Shown: positions 23,438 through 35,577, numbered from the stretch's first letter. The stretch is DNA of 64,000 nucleotides from Larix kaempferi (GCA_027924585.1 BSBM01000076.1:7139001-7203000), one strand, 5' to 3'. A program made the numbers and translations. The notes: generated by a model not told the origin, from the sequence alone.

Positions 23438-23865
23438 TGAGAAACCCCCTCTAGGGATTTCACTGCTCTAAGTGCCCCCAGGATGGTTTTTTGTTTTCCA
23501 TTTTCCTGTTCTTTCAATGCCTTTAGTTGAGCCGAGGAGAGGTGTGAGGGTCTCCCACAACCTTTTTCTTTTGAGGAAGTGTTAGGGTTTTTCCCTAATC
23601 CAGAATCTTGTAAGGAGGGTTCTAACCGCTCCAGAATGTCTTTGGTTCTCATATGAAAGCAAATGGATGGGTTTGTAGAAAGGAGGGAGGACTCTAGATC
23701 AGAGGGTGTTGGTGAAGTGGTGGGATGGGAGATTGAAAATGGGAAATTTGAGACCAAAGGCCCCTGTGGGGTAAGCAAAGGAGGGGAGGGGAAGGTAAGA
23801 GGTGAAGTGTGTGAAATGGATGGATTCATCATTGTAATTTTTTGTTCAAATATCAAAGCACTCAT
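23434..23865 (-). pseudogene. LINE ORF1-ORF2 linker, Pro/Ser-rich
   Basis: A 143-residue minus-strand frame, rich in Pro, Ser and Thr for its first 65 residues (SHTSPLTFPSPPLLTPQGP), then basic (KEKGCGRPSHLSSAQLKALK). This matches the low-complexity tail of plant LINE ORF1 proteins that sits between the zinc knuckle and ORF2. It ends one codon before the endonuclease start at 23437, so the two frames overlap by a few bases as is usual for LINE ORF1/ORF2 junctions. No catalytic motif is present. Confidence 0.55.
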
Positions 23866-24164
23866 GGAATTTTCAAGAGAGATAATGCTAGAGGGGGGAT
23901 CTGCATCTTACCTAGAGATGTTCTCCCGTCCGACCGTGGATGTTGAACAACTTCTTCCATATGTTCTGCCTGGTCTATTGAAAGTGGATGCTCCTCTTGA
24001 TTGTGTTGAGGCATTATTTCCAGTTCAACCTACGAGGATGGAGTAGACGAGATATGATTAATGTTTTCATCTTTTAGCCTATATTTGGGTCTCTCTTCTT
24101 CTAGTTCATGGTCTCCGCAAAAACCCCACCTCTTTCTTGCAGGATTCTTTGAGAACTACAGATT

Positions 24165-24330
24165 GCAATTTCTCGCTATATGCCCGGGATCATGACATCT
24201 GTGGAAATGAAAGGGAATCCCTTCATAGTCCAACTTATTCCTGCACCTTTCGCTTCCCCATACTAGATTTAAATCCTATATGAGCCCATTCCTTATATTA
24301 AGGCACACCAAAATTTGAACCCAAAATCCA
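24165..24330 (-). pseudogene. LINE ORF1 C-terminal part with zinc knuckle, truncated
   Basis: The minus-strand reading contains LDYEGIPFHFHRCHDPGHIA followed by RNC, the DUF4283/zf-CCHC type RNA-binding region found in ORF1 of plant L1-like LINEs. The first knuckle cysteine is replaced by His (HFHRCHDPGH), and an in-frame stop lies about ten residues earlier (NIRNGLI then stop). The DUF4283 domain that should precede it is missing because the LINE copy ends at about 24330. ORF1 proteins coat LINE RNA; this one cannot be functional. Confidence 0.65.
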
Positions 24331-24333
24331 ACG

Positions 24334-24510
24334 AGAAAATCCGACGAAATTGACCGTGTCATCGGATTCCACCTTTAAAATTACAAATTTTGATGAAATT
24401 TTTTTAATTGATACCTTCCATTGTCGAATATCCGACGCCAGTCGGTTCTCCGACGACAGTCATCAGAGACACCAACCAGTTCTCCGATGACCATCGTTGG
24501 ATATGTGACG
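24334..24510. repeat. Subterminal motif cluster of the left CACTA segment
   Basis: Several copies of tccgacg, tcggtt and ccgatgacc type motifs occur within 180 bases, partly as inverted pairs (tccgacgccagtcgg). Similar CCGAC motifs form the 100-bp array at 48551-49330. In En/Spm such motifs bind TNPA. Confidence 0.55.
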
Positions 24511-24607
24511 TATAAATTATAACAGTAACTATGATAATATCATCATAGATCCGCCGAATTTTAAATTTTAGAAACTATAAATTATGGAAACATTCTGACA
24601 TGCTGGC

Positions 24608-24615
24608 TATATAAG
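24608..24615 (+). promoter_or_regulatory. Possible TATA box of the TNPD gene
   Basis: tatataag about 150 bases before the preferred start codon at 24766, downstream of the CCGAC motif cluster. Position and sequence fit a plant TATA box, but no transcript evidence exists. Confidence 0.4.
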
Positions 24616-24765
24616 TGACGATTTGCGGAAATTATATTCTTCGAATAGACTGTTTTCCGTAAAAGAATACATGGTTATTTCAATTGTTTTTGTGATTAAA
24701 AATAGTGAAGTGTGGAGCTTGATTTTTTAAGATTTATAATATTTATTCAAGCTCTTTATGAGAAA

Positions 24766-27700
24766 ATGTCAAATAACAATATTCATGATCCAGACGAACA
24801 AAATCGACAATTGCTTGCTAGATTGTGGGATGGATTGAAAAGAAAGGGCGATGAGAAATGTTATTTTCCATGTAATCAATGTCGGGGCTTTAAAAGGAGA
24901 AGAATAAAGATCACAACATCCAGAAAACATTCTAGGGAACATGGACACACTGAGGGGGGACATGAATATTGTCCATTTGTAAGTTTTGCATTATATATGT
25001 CTTTATATTGATTGTTTTTGTAAATGTATGTATTATTTTAATATTTCTTATATTAACTAATATCTATTGATGGTTTCATGTAATTATAAAGGAAATAACT
25101 CCTACGGCATATTGCCTGGAGGACGTGATTTCAAAACAAGTACCAGAGCAACTTGGAGCTATGAATAATCGAGAACAAGTTAATGATCATATTGAAGAAG
25201 ATGATCATACTGATAACATAGTTGAAGATGATGGTACACATACATTGATCCATGATACATTTAATGTTAGAATGGATGATGATGATGATGATGATCATGA
25301 AAATGATGACTTTGATGATGTTCACGATTTACCTATTCTTGAGAAGGAATATGAACCCCTTTATGAGGGCTCCAACACAAATATTCTCTCTGCTATATTG
25401 TTGATAATGAAATTGAAGGTTATGAATGGTCTTTCAAACAAATCAGTCACATGGATGCTAAGGTATGTAATATATTCCATCACCTATCACGCTAAAGGTT
25501 ATCATTGTTCGTCTAATAATTTTATTTTTAATTCATAAGTAAAATTAATACGGATGAAATGTGTTTCATTAATATTATTTATATATTATATTAACTAGCT
25601 TTTATTTTAATTTGTTGTAGCTTGATAGCTGAATTTTTGTTACCACCGTCAAATATTTTACCTCGCACATATCGAGATTTATATGCCATCATGAAAGAAA
25701 TTGGAATGCAGTATGAAGCAATTGATGCATGCCCCGATGACCATGTTATATATTATAATCATCATGAATTTGAAACAAAATGTCTGGAATGTCATATCAG
25801 TAGATATCGCATAGATCAAGTAACAAAAAAGGTGCTTCGCATGGTTCTTCATTATATTCCCATTATTCCACGTTTGCAACGACTGTTAGGGTGCAAAAAA
25901 ATAGCGCAATTTATGGATTACCATGCATGGAACAAATTCAAGATAAAATTATTCGAATGCCGACATATGGGTCTGCATTTAGAGATATGGAGGAAAAATG
26001 GCCTCACTTTAAAGAAGAACCTAATAATCTTAGGATTTCTTTGGTAGAAAATTGTGTCAATCCATTTGCAGAGATGAGATCCGTTTACTTAGTGTGGCCT
26101 ATTTTTGTTATGAACAATAACATTCCTCCATGGTTGTCAATAAAGAGAGAGCACATAATGTTGGCAATGATTATTCCAGGTATGTGTCTACAATTTTTTT
26201 TTAAATGTAGTGGCATCGCATTTGTTGTATTTTGTTACATAATGTCATATATATATATTTTTTTATTTTTCTCTTGTGTATGGTTTATATGTCTAAATGG
26301 TTGTAATAATTATATATTTTATATGTTCAAATCAATCAGGTAAGTACCAAGTTAAAGATATGAATGTACATATCAAACCTCTCATTGACGAGCTACTAAA
26401 GTTATGGAATGGAATTACTATGTATGACATATCTATACCAATATGACAAAGACAATTTCAATTCCATGCAATGCTTGTATGGACAATACATGATGCCCCA
26501 AGGTTAACCCATTTTTGCGGTTTGTAATTATAAGTTCCACTTTAATTGCATTTATTTTTATGAAATAGTTAATATATTATGAACGCATGTTTTTTTAAAT
26601 AATTCATTCATTTTATATATAATTATAATTAACATAGTTAATCCATCTCTTTATGTAGGTCTTAAGACAAAGGGAAAATTTTCATGTCCAACTTGTGGTC
26701 CTAAGATCAAATCTTGTCATTCAAAAAGTTTAGGAAAGGAGGTGTTTGATGAGTATAGGCACTTCCTCTTTTAGAATCATAGGTATCGAACTATCGAAAA
26801 ACATTTGTTCAATGGGAAGTAGGAGACTGCATTAAAACCACAGAGAATGACACCTCACCTATGGAAGTTGCAATATAATAGAAATCGTCAAGGTACTTAC
26901 TGATCAAATTGTCTATCTATCATTGTATATGAAATGTTATGATTTTTTTTTTATTGTGTGTTGTTTATTGTAATTGACATTGATTTCTGTAATTTATTTA
27001 TAAACTATGATTCATGATGGCCGTCGTGATCATGAAGGCATTAATGGGCTTCCATGAGGAATGAAAAGTTATCTTAAACAATTCAGTAGGTTTCCCTACT
27101 ATGAGAACCTACAAATTGCTCATCTATTTGATACAATGCATTTCAGAAAGAATGTGACTGAAAGATCATGGCGAATATTGGATGGAAGGAGTGAGAAAGA
27201 AAAAATTGTCAAAATTTGCAATGACATACAAGAATCCAACCATGCAATGAAAGACATCATTCAAAATTTCCATAGCAACAAATACCAAATTAATATAAAC
27301 TCACTTCCATGGATGTTAACAGAGCAACAAAGTAATGTTGTAAAAGAAGTCATGCAAAAAATTAAATTTCCAACCGGATTTTGTTCGAACATGAAGAATA
27401 TCATAACAAAGAAAGGTGATTTTGTGGGGGTGAAAATGCATGATTGGCATATCTTCATGAATGTAATTATTATGGTATGCATATAATTGCTATATTTTTT
27501 TTATTCTAGTGCATATTGTTGGTATTTTTTTGTCTACTTTTTGTAAAAAAAATGAAACGGTTTGTATATTGTTACAGTATGTTCTACCTCTCTCTCTCCC
27601 AGACAACTTCGACAACAATGTCAAACAAGTTATGTATAATCTTGGGAAATACATGAGGTAAGTAGCAATTTTTTACATGCGCTTAGTGTTTGTTTATTTC

Positions 27701-29440
27701 ATTGTAAAACTTATATTTGATTTTTGTGCACTAATTCATGTTATGTAATATAATGTTTTTTTTGGTTAAATATCGTGATTGGTTTGCATCACTTGTAGAT
27801 GGTTGTCATCTAAAGAAATCCATAAAGAAGATATAAAGTATTGGATGAGAGAAATTCCTTGTCTCATGTGTGAAATGCAGAAGCATCTACCTTCGGCATT
27901 TTTCAATGCACAAGAACACTACCTCATACACCAAGTTGAGGATATTGAATTGTGTGTACCTATACACTCAAGGTCCATGTGGATGGTTGAGAGGCACTTG
28001 AAATTTTTGAAGGGTTTGGTTAGAAAACGAGGATGTCCTGAGGGTTCTATGGTGGAGGGATATATGGTATACCAAAACATGATTTATATTAGTGAATATA
28101 TTCCTAAATTAGCATCAAAGCTCAATTTAGGTCGCATTTGTGATCCGGTCTCCAATAACAATTTCGAAGGGGAGTACCTGAAGGGGAAAGGTGGATCGAG
28201 GAAGGTGAAAGGTAATTATTAGCTAGTGGATATTAATTAATATAATACATTTGACTGTTGAATTTTATGTATATATCATACTTATTCTATTTTTAATATT
28301 CAATATGCATCAATTAAAAGTGTATACTGTGTTAAGTGAATATAAATTTGTATTGAATTTTAATTTTATTTTCATCAAACAGTTGGTCGAGAGTGGGATG
28401 CACTTCATTTATACATCGCAAACAATCTTGATTGGATGAAGGCATAGATTGAACGATGTGAAAAATATGGTCACAAAATATCATGGGAAGGTGTGGCTTC
28501 ATTAGATAAAGCAGCTCATCGCAATGGAGATACCAATCTTACACAAAGGGAAATCGATTTAGCATATGGTTTAAAAGATAAGAAGGAAAAAATATTAATC
28601 AACCATACTATTTATTTTTTTGCAAATATATTGATGTACACGTTGATTTTTTCCCTGCAGGGCATAAAGATGCACTTAATCATCAATCGATCATGATGTA
28701 AACTTTACGTGTATGAATTGTTGTACGTAAAATACCATAAGGCTATGTGGTGCAATGGTTGTAAATATCGCATCAAAAATTTGGATGAAACAAAGAAAAC
28801 ATTAGATTGTGGGATATATAGAGTCTTTGAGGTGACCAATGTTTCCTATAGAAGTGACATGCATCCAGAACTCTAAGAAAATCAATACTATGGGTATTTG
28901 GAAGATATTTTTCATTGTGACATTAACTCCTTCAAAGTAGTTCTATTCGTTGTCAAATGGTACAGGTTATGATTGAATCAATGTGATCTCGATAAAACTA
29001 TTATTGAACATGATAATGGATTTACCATGGTTAACACAAGGTTGTTTGATCCAGGAACAGAGCCCTATGTTCTTCCAAGAAATTGTGAACAGGGTACTCT
29101 GAGGTTCCGGGTAGAGGGGGTTGGTCATTTGTTGCGAGACACGATCCAGGGGGAAGGCCGGTAAAGTATAACGTAGAGGAAGGCAATGAAAATGGTCTTG
29201 AAGAAGAAGACGATGTTGAAGATGATCAACATGAGTTAGATGATCATGTTCCAGACGAAGATGTCAAAGAATTAGTTGAATGGTATGATGTAGTAGACAA
29301 TGTCCATGAAGATGATATCGACGATGACATGATGATCTTAACTGACATCAATGATGATGATGATACGGCCAATTCTTACAATGTTGAATCTGGATTAGAT
29401 GATATAGATGATGACTTGGATGAAGAAGATGATGAAGTCC
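24766..29440 (+). pseudogene. CACTA transposase (TNPD / Tnp2 type), multi-exon and decayed
   Basis: Exons I could place by GT-AG borders and kept phase: 24766-24978, 25092-25462, 25621-26179, 26340-26519 and 26659-26892; further exons lie at about 27010-27475, 27578-27657, 27798-28211 and 28720-29440. The first holds the Cys-rich transposase-associated domain (CYFPCNQCRGFKRRR). Exon 3 begins Tnp2 (LIAEFLLPPSNILPRTYRDL, then MRMVLHYIP-type core, MPTYGSAFRDMEEKWPHFKE and MNNNIPPWLSIKREHIMLAM). Around 27798-28211 is DUF4218 (SSKEIHKEDIKYWMREIPCL). The tail is very acidic. TNPD cuts the element ends. Defects: a frameshift near 25930 and stops near 26445, 26772, 26822, 27056 and 28874. The start at 24766 (MSNNNIHDPDEQ) is chosen because homology-like sequence begins there. 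Confidence 0.8.
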
Positions 29441-29640
29441 ATTGAAGTGTATGAGGTATCCCTTAATATATCTACTCTATATATTTTGATTTAATATTGC
29501 GATATAATTATTGAATTTTATTGGTATGTATAATTAACTGTTTCTTAGTGTTTTTGCCATTTTCCTGTATGTTGGCATATGTTATTATTAGAGACATTTC
29601 TTCTTAAGTATGACAAAACACACAATAAATTATTTTTTTG

Positions 29641-29777
29641 TACATAGATTTTGTTGGGTTATGGGGGATTGAGAGTGACGTGAAGGGGGGGGGGGGGGTT
29701 CAGATGAGCTTCCATATTCACGTGGTTGGCCCTGTTTAGTAGAGAATATTAAATTATTCTCGAAACAAAGAGAATCT
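29641..29777 (+). repeat. CACTA 3' shared block, left copy
   Basis: The block contains ggttatgggggattgagagt, a run of 14-15 G, then cacgtggttggccctgtt and gagaatattaaattattctc. It matches the reverse complement of about 52222-52362 with few differences. In both places it lies downstream of a CACTA gene in that gene's own orientation, which ties the two segments to one transposon family. Confidence 0.85.
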
Positions 29778-30044
29778 CAGTAAGGCAATCCACAATTATC
29801 ATGCTAACCCAAATGGCGTGCTTGATCATATACTGCACAGGGCCAACGTTGAAATTTTTTAAATTTGTGCTTGCTTGGAATGAAATTTGGCATGGTTAGA
29901 CTAGAATCATGCATTGATAGTATGGGAAGGTTTCTAGACTGAAACATGAGTGAAACTAACAATTCAAGCATCAAAAACCATAAATATAGATTAATTAATG
30001 TGCTACACAGGACCAACATTGATTTTTTTTAAATTTGTGCTTAC

Positions 30045-30687
30045 TGTTGGAACGGGATAGATTCACAGGAAGTGCAGAAGCCGACAAGCGCGAAAGCCAA
30101 ATCCCGTGAAAGAAGGAATTACCACGAAGTCTAAGGAAGCACAAGAATAGTTTAGAATATTTAATTGCTAATTCGACCGACATGGGCCATTTTGTAATAG
30201 GATAGAAGCATACAAATAGAAGTATATTGTAAGCCTAAGGGCATTGGATTTTATAGATTAATGCGACCTTTTGGATTTTGTTGACTGCCCCTGCGAGGTT
30301 TGTTCCGCAGATGTTAATGAATGAGGATGTTCAGTTATGAATTCTATTTTTATGTGATGATGGGTTATTTAAATACTTTCTGTTGATCTGTGTTGATATA
30401 TGTTGTTTGTTAATGAGAACATGTTGTTGAATATGCTTTGAGATGAATGTGTGAATGTTTGGTTAAATAGACTGTTGTGAATATTGTAATCTCTGGTTAA
30501 CGTGCACATATCTTCTTCACAACTGTGAAAGCTTGGTTCCTGCAGCACCCTTATCCGCCTCGGGTGAGACCTCACCTGCTTTGCAGGTGTTGCTGGGAAG
30601 GGTAACTCCTTTCTGGGCCACTGAATAAGGGATTGTTGGTGTTGTTGAAGACATAGTGAACCCGTGTCGAAAGACCATGTGCCAACA
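30045..30687 (+). repeat. 5' LTR of the gypsy element
   Basis: Begins tgttggaacggg and ends gtgccaaca, 643 bp. It is about 26 bp longer than the 3' copy, mainly near its end (gaagacatagtgaacccgtg has no full counterpart). Confidence 0.88.
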
Positions 30688-30689
30688 AA

Positions 30690-30708
30690 TGGTTTCGTTG
30701 CCGAGACC
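30690..30708 (+). other. Primer binding site of the gypsy element
   Basis: tggtttcgttgccgagacc starts two bases after the LTR. Its core resembles the tRNA-Asp-type site (TGGCGCCGTTGCCGGGG) but with differences, so the priming tRNA is not certain. Confidence 0.6.
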
Positions 30709-30728
30709 CTGAGAAGAAAGAAGAGGAT

Positions 30729-31635
30729 ATGTTGTGGCATCTGACGAAACCAGAGATCCAAGAGTTGTTCAGTCAGAAAGCAGAAAAGTTTGCGGAAGAA
30801 GAAAGGAGGAACCCGGTAGAGACAGTAGAAAGTTGGTTACAAAAGCACATATACGTGGATATCCATGAGATATTATTCACTGAATTCCCAATAATACTAT
30901 AAGAGTGGCTCGCACAGTTGACATTCAGAGGACATACCAACCAGAGTATCGGATCAGATTAGTGGACTCTAGAACTAATTCGACCGTTGAAGCAAGCCAA
31001 CAATATAGTATCAAGGGTTGTTGATTTCTGGATCGATAGTATCCTAGAGGGGTACATCACTGAGTTTGCGGTAGATACCAACAGTTCTTACAGCGACGCG
31101 GAGAGATGATTTTTCAGGGGACCAAGGGGTAGGTTCGTCCTGTCGCTGAACCTATGGATTAAGATGCTGGTGTGTGAAAAGGGCATGATGAAAATGACCT
31201 CCGATGAGTAGACAAATCGGTGTGCAGGGGTTGTAGGTATCGCATAGTTATGGGTCCACTAGGAAAGATGCAGGGTAGATGGACATGAGTGACGACGAAT
31301 ATCTAAGTGAAGTTGAGGAAGACTGTGGCACCTTGAGAAGTGGAATGATATTTCAGCATCCTGATAAGAGGAGGAGGACTGAGGAAGAGTCCCTTGAGAG
31401 GACCGAAAGGGAAGACTATGCAATAGGGCCATAGAGGATAGAGCTCCCTTATTACGAGGAGGAAGGCGGTGACCAGGCTACCCCAGAAGAAGGGCAGATC
31501 GTAATCTACCACATACCTTCGACCCCGCACGCCACCTATCAATTTAAAGGAAACACCACAAGTAATTCATAGAGCTGCCCCACGTGTAGTGGGAAAAGTA
31601 GCACATCAGTAAGTAACAACAGTAGGAACGCCGCA
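30729..31635 (+). pseudogene. Gypsy leader frame, broken
   Basis: An ATG at 30729 opens 57 codons (MLWHLTKPEIQELFSQKAEK) that are charged and helical. After the TAA at 30900, readable codons continue with further stops up to about 31560. The position between the primer site and gag suggests an N-terminal gag extension or separate leader ORF, which I believe occurs in some gymnosperm gypsy elements; this is recollection, not shown here. No domain is recognisable. Confidence 0.4.
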
Positions 31636-32955
31636 ATGGCGGACGATACGAAGATGCCGAGTTTCGTAGGAAGCGGAACCAAGGATCCTGAACAGTTTTG
31701 GTTTTTATGCGAAGCAGTGTGGACCGTGAAGTAGGTCCAAAATGAAGACATTAAAAAGGGGCAGTTGGCGACGAACTTCCGGGGACATGTGCTGGACTGG
31801 TTCATAAAATATACTAAGGCTCCAGGGAAAACATTGGCAGAAATCAAAGCAACGATGATTAATGAATTTAGAAAACCCAAGTCAGAAGCACAGTGCATTA
31901 CTGAGCTCAAAGAGATTAGGAAATACTCGAATGAACCAGTATGGGAGTTTGATCAGAGATACAAGACACTGATAGTGAAAGTCAGTTTTCCAATAAATGA
32001 CCTACAACATAAAGAGTGGTTTATCGCCGGGCTGGTACCACATATTAGAGGACCATTGATGCAGCAGAAGGTTGCGGACCAAGCCGAAGCATTAGAAATT
32101 GCGATGAAACTGGAGGCTTCACCAATTGGAGAGATTGGGGCTAGAATGGATAAGATTCAAGCACAACTGGCTATGTTGACTCTCCAATTGGAGGACATGA
32201 AGCAAGGGAAAAATAAATGCGCAAATCTATGGTGCACCATATGCAGAACGGAAGTCCATCATAAGGATAATTGTTCAGTGTTTCAGCAGTATTTGAATTC
32301 AGGGGCGCCGAACCCCCTTCGCCAGGAAGGTCTACCATGGTGTCCCATTTTCCAGGCCAGGGGGCATCGACCGGAGGACTGCAGATACTTACAGAAGATA
32401 GTGTCAAAACCAACAAGTATGTATTGTAAATTCTGTCGATCAGTAGGGCATGACGAAAAGGATTGCAGAGCACACGACTTGTTGCAAGAAAGAAACATGG
32501 ACGCATACCTGGTAAAGGGAGAAGAGCAACAACTGGGACTACATCCGCCGCAGTATGCCCACCAACAACCGCATTTTATGCAGACGCCGTAATTTGAACA
32601 AGCACAATATGGGAAAATACAGTATGGCACACTACAATATCCGCAACCACAGTACCAGCAACCGCTGTATCAACAATACCCACAACTGCAGTATCAGTAG
32701 CCACAGTACCAACAGGCGCACTACAGACCGCCAAAAGGAGGATTTGGTGGAGGATTCTGGGGAGGACGTGATGGTGGCGTTGGAAGGGGAGGGGCCACTG
32801 GAAGGGGTCGAGGACCTCCTACATGCTACAATTGTGGGAAATAAGGTCATTTTGCAAGGGATTTCCCCAACCCAGCCCCGCAATGCACGTACTGTAGTGG
32901 AGTGGACCATAGCATCGAAGATTGCCCACATCTCATCTCCAGATGGCAGACGAAG
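31636..32955 (+). pseudogene. Gypsy Gag (capsid plus zinc knuckles), with stops
   Basis: The best start is ATG 31636 (MADDTKMPSFVGSGTKDPEQ), which leads into the retrotransposon gag fold: FRGHVLDWFIKYTKAPGKT, ECQ-like SEAQCITELKEIRKY, EFDQRYKTLIVKVSF and HKEWFIAGLVPHIRGPLMQQ. Cys/His clusters follow (CTICRTEVHHKDNC, CPIFQARGHRPEDC, CKFCRSVGHDEKDC), then a Gln/Tyr/Gly-rich stretch and a final CYNCGK knuckle. Gag forms the virus-like particle and packages RNA. In-frame stops lie at 31732 (TAG), 32590 (TAA) and 32698 (TAG), plus one in the last knuckle; all are one transition away from Gln codons. No frameshift is needed through this region. Confidence 0.85.
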
Positions 32956-33429
32956 AACCTACCACCTCCACCTAACCAAAACCAGAACCAACCGGCAATA
33001 CAGAAGATATCGACGGAAGCTAGGAAGCAAGCTGCGATAGTGGGAATAGTGACACAAGGAAAAATAACAATAGGAGTTGACTAGCCGCACCATACCATTC
33101 GACCAGCGAAACATGTCACCTTCGATGAAGAGGCTGCAAAGGATGTCTTCTCAAAGGAACGACAAGGAACGTTGGGGCGACAAAGGAACACATCTCCTCA
33201 AGCGGAGACTTACGATATGCCATCGACATTTGATCGAACGAAATCGCGGTGGAAGGCCACTACCGTAAGAGAATTCATCGAGAATTGTTTAGAATTAGCA
33301 AAGGATGAGGAGGCATAGGAAGAGATATCCAGGCTATTGAGTCGACAGGAGGGCGGACGTGAGGAATCTAGGGTTAATCGCATACATAAGAAAAGGAAGA
33401 CAGGTAGAGAAATGAGGATGTTGGCACAA

Positions 33430-33975
33430 GTCTGAGCGTTCGATGTCGACTCCATCATTTTGGATCTAGGGTCAGACGTGAACATTCCAACAAAACAAAC
33501 ATGGGAAACAATGGGAAAACCACAAATGAATTGGTCACCAGTACAACTGCGATTGGAAAACCAGAGCAAGGTCACCCCTCTTGGCCGAGTGTGTCAACTT
33601 CTTGTCGAAATCGAAGGACTTTAGACATATGTCGATTTTGATGTCATAGATATAGTAGATAACACATGTCCGTATCCAGCACTATTGGGAATCAACTGGG
33701 CAATGGAAAATCAGGCAATCATTAATTTCAAGAAGCGGATCATGTCATTTGAAGATCGGGAAATAAGGGTTGTCGCACCACTAGACCCTGCGGAAGGACA
33801 ACGATACGTAGAGCCCAACAAGGATGAATATAGGGAAGAATGGGATAGCTTATATAACATTTCTGAAGATTACATTAATCTAACTGATGGAGGGGAGTTG
33901 GAATGGTGCAGCTCTAGCTCAACATCGTCGGACTCAAACGAGGCACTGGAAAATTGGAAAAACCAACTTCACTAA
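33430..33975 (+). pseudogene. Gypsy aspartic protease
   Basis: The frame reads VDSIILDLGSDVNIPTKQTW, the protease active-site region with D-L-G-S instead of the usual D-S/T-G, then YPALLGINWAMENQAIINFK, the conserved flap and second-half motif. The protease would cut the Gag-Pol polyprotein. It continues the gag frame. Stops lie at about 33433 (TGA) and 33622. The D-L-G-S variant is, as far as I recall, normal in related elements, so it is not by itself proof of inactivity. An acidic linker (DKDEYREEWDSLYNISEDYI type) leads toward RT. Confidence 0.75.
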
Positions 33976-34716
33976 GTATCATTTCACAAATGTGCAAGGA
34001 TTACATAGTCCATGTGTTGGCTGGCTACTGAGGAGTGCGCATTACCAATGTACGAAGGGTTACCAAATTTGAGCACCTTCTTAACAGAATTCGAAGGAAA
34101 GGTAGCGGAACCACAAAGACTCTTGGCCTTGGAGGAAGCCTTGAAGGCTACCCTTGCGCACTAGTGGGCAGCGCATAAATCAAGGATCTCAAACTGGTCA
34201 CTATGCCGATGCCTCCTGGAGGTATGTTTCGGCGACATCGCAGCATGGAATGGACAAAGATATGATGGCCAGGGTAACCCAAATGAACATGTGAAGGCTT
34301 GTCAACACCAATGGGCAGCGCGACCGGAACAGGAGTGGGTGCATGCCTTCGTGCATACGTTGGATGAAGTACCGCGGAGTTGGTATGTCGTGACGGAGCT
34401 GTGACTCGGTACACTTTCTTGGTATCAATTAACAATTGGATTTATCCAAACATTCTCCTTCTCAGACGAAAATCCCTTCATCCACGATGCACTTCATGCA
34501 ATCAAGAAGAATATTTTTGAGGTGGAACCAACAGTACAGTTATCAGAACTCTGATGGATCATGACACCCGAAATGATGATGGACTACTACAACATCTTAG
34601 GAGAACCGAACGATGATGAAGATGACCCAAGAGCCACATATGTGCCGGAGTCCGAGGGCAGTCGCAACGTGAAGGCACCTAAGCTGCCATTCGACAAGTA
34701 CAACTAGTCGCTGAAG

Positions 34717-35577
34717 ATGACGAAGGTAAACATCGGGTCGGAAGAAAACCTGAAATTTGTGAGCATTGGATATTATTGGGACGAATCGACTATTGTGAAT
34801 ATGACAGATCTGCTGCATGAGTTTCAGGACTTGTTACCAACAAAATTCTCAGAAATGAAGGGAATCTCCAGGGACCTTGGCGAAATGAAGATTCCCCTGA
34901 AACCTGGTGCGAAGCCGGTTAAACAAAGACCATATCGCTTAAACCCGCGACACAAGGAATGAGTACAGGCTGAACTTGAGAGAATGTCGGAAGTCAGCAT
35001 CATTGAACCAATCAAAGAATCGGAATGGATTAGTTCGATGGTCATCCAAGATAAGAAAACTGGAGAAGTGAGAATTTGTGTCGACCTACGAAAGTTGAAC
35101 GATGCATGTTTACACGACCCGTTCCCGACACCATTCACAGATGAAGTACTCGAAGGAGTTGGCGGTCGAGAAATTTATTCGTTTACGGACGGGTTCTCAG
35201 GCTACCACCAAATTAGGATTACGAAGGAAGATAGCCATATGACCACGTTTGTCACAGAATGGGGGTGTTACCAATATACAGTGATGCCATTCTGTCTGAA
35301 GAATGCCTCCACAATATTCTCACAACTGGTAGTTGCGGCATTCAAAGACTATATCCATAAATTTCTTTCAGTATACATGGACGATTGGACAGTCTATGGG
35401 CTAGTCAAGAACCATATTGCGAACCTCAGACTAACGTTAGAACGATGTCGACACCACCAGATATCTCTTAACTTAAAAAAATGCATCTTTTGTGCGCCAT
35501 TCGGGATACTGCCGAGACACATTGTTTGCAAGGAGGGCCTGTTAGTTGATCCAACAAAGATTGCCATCATTGTTGAC
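34717..35577 (+). pseudogene. Gypsy reverse transcriptase, split by an insertion
   Basis: After an N-terminal linker (LLPTKFSEMKGISRDLGEMK, the usual entry into gypsy pol) come KPVKQRPYRLNPRHKE, a stop (TGA near 34961), then VRICVDLRKLNDACLHDPFP, FTDGFSGYHQIRI and the catalytic box VYMDDWT. RT makes element cDNA inside the particle. The frame stops at the TSD of the nested element (ttgac, 35573-35577) and resumes in the same sense after 37932 with motifs of the RT connection (GHTGYYRKFIKGYAAITAPM). Apart from the insertion and one stop the RT is well kept. Confidence 0.88.

Larger units (their letters stand above)
19648..24330 (-). mobile_element. 5' segment of the split LINE (ORF1 end, endonuclease, RT)
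   Basis: Reading from right to left, the segment carries the end of a zinc-knuckle ORF1, a proline/serine-rich linker, an apurinic-type endonuclease, a reverse transcriptase and a C-terminal zf-RVT-like region. It then meets the LTR insertion at 19647/19648. Reading continues in LINE style up to about 24310-24330 (frame around VQILVCLNIRNGLI), where the copy appears 5'-truncated, as most LINE insertions are. It borders a CACTA segment. Several stops and frameshifts make it inactive. Confidence 0.8.
24331..29780 (+). mobile_element. CACTA (En/Spm) segment with TNPD-type transposase
   Basis: The segment has a subterminal-like region rich in ccgacg motifs (24334-24500), a TATA-like box, and a long multi-exon gene whose order of domains (transposase-associated, Transposase_21/Tnp2, DUF4218, DUF4216-like, acidic tail) is that of plant CACTA transposases. 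A 135-bp stretch at 29641-29777 recurs inverted at 52222-52362, at the 3' side of the second CACTA gene. The left terminus (CACTA end) was not found: the LINE copy abuts or overlaps it. The right terminus was not found either; the sequence passes into the satellite array. Confidence 0.75.

Noticed and set aside
24303-24336. A CACTA-like terminus at 24303 (cacaccaaaatttgaaccca)
   Set aside because: It resembles the 48284 end in acccaaaatcc, but the stretch reads as LINE ORF1 coding sequence on the minus strand, so the likeness is probably chance.
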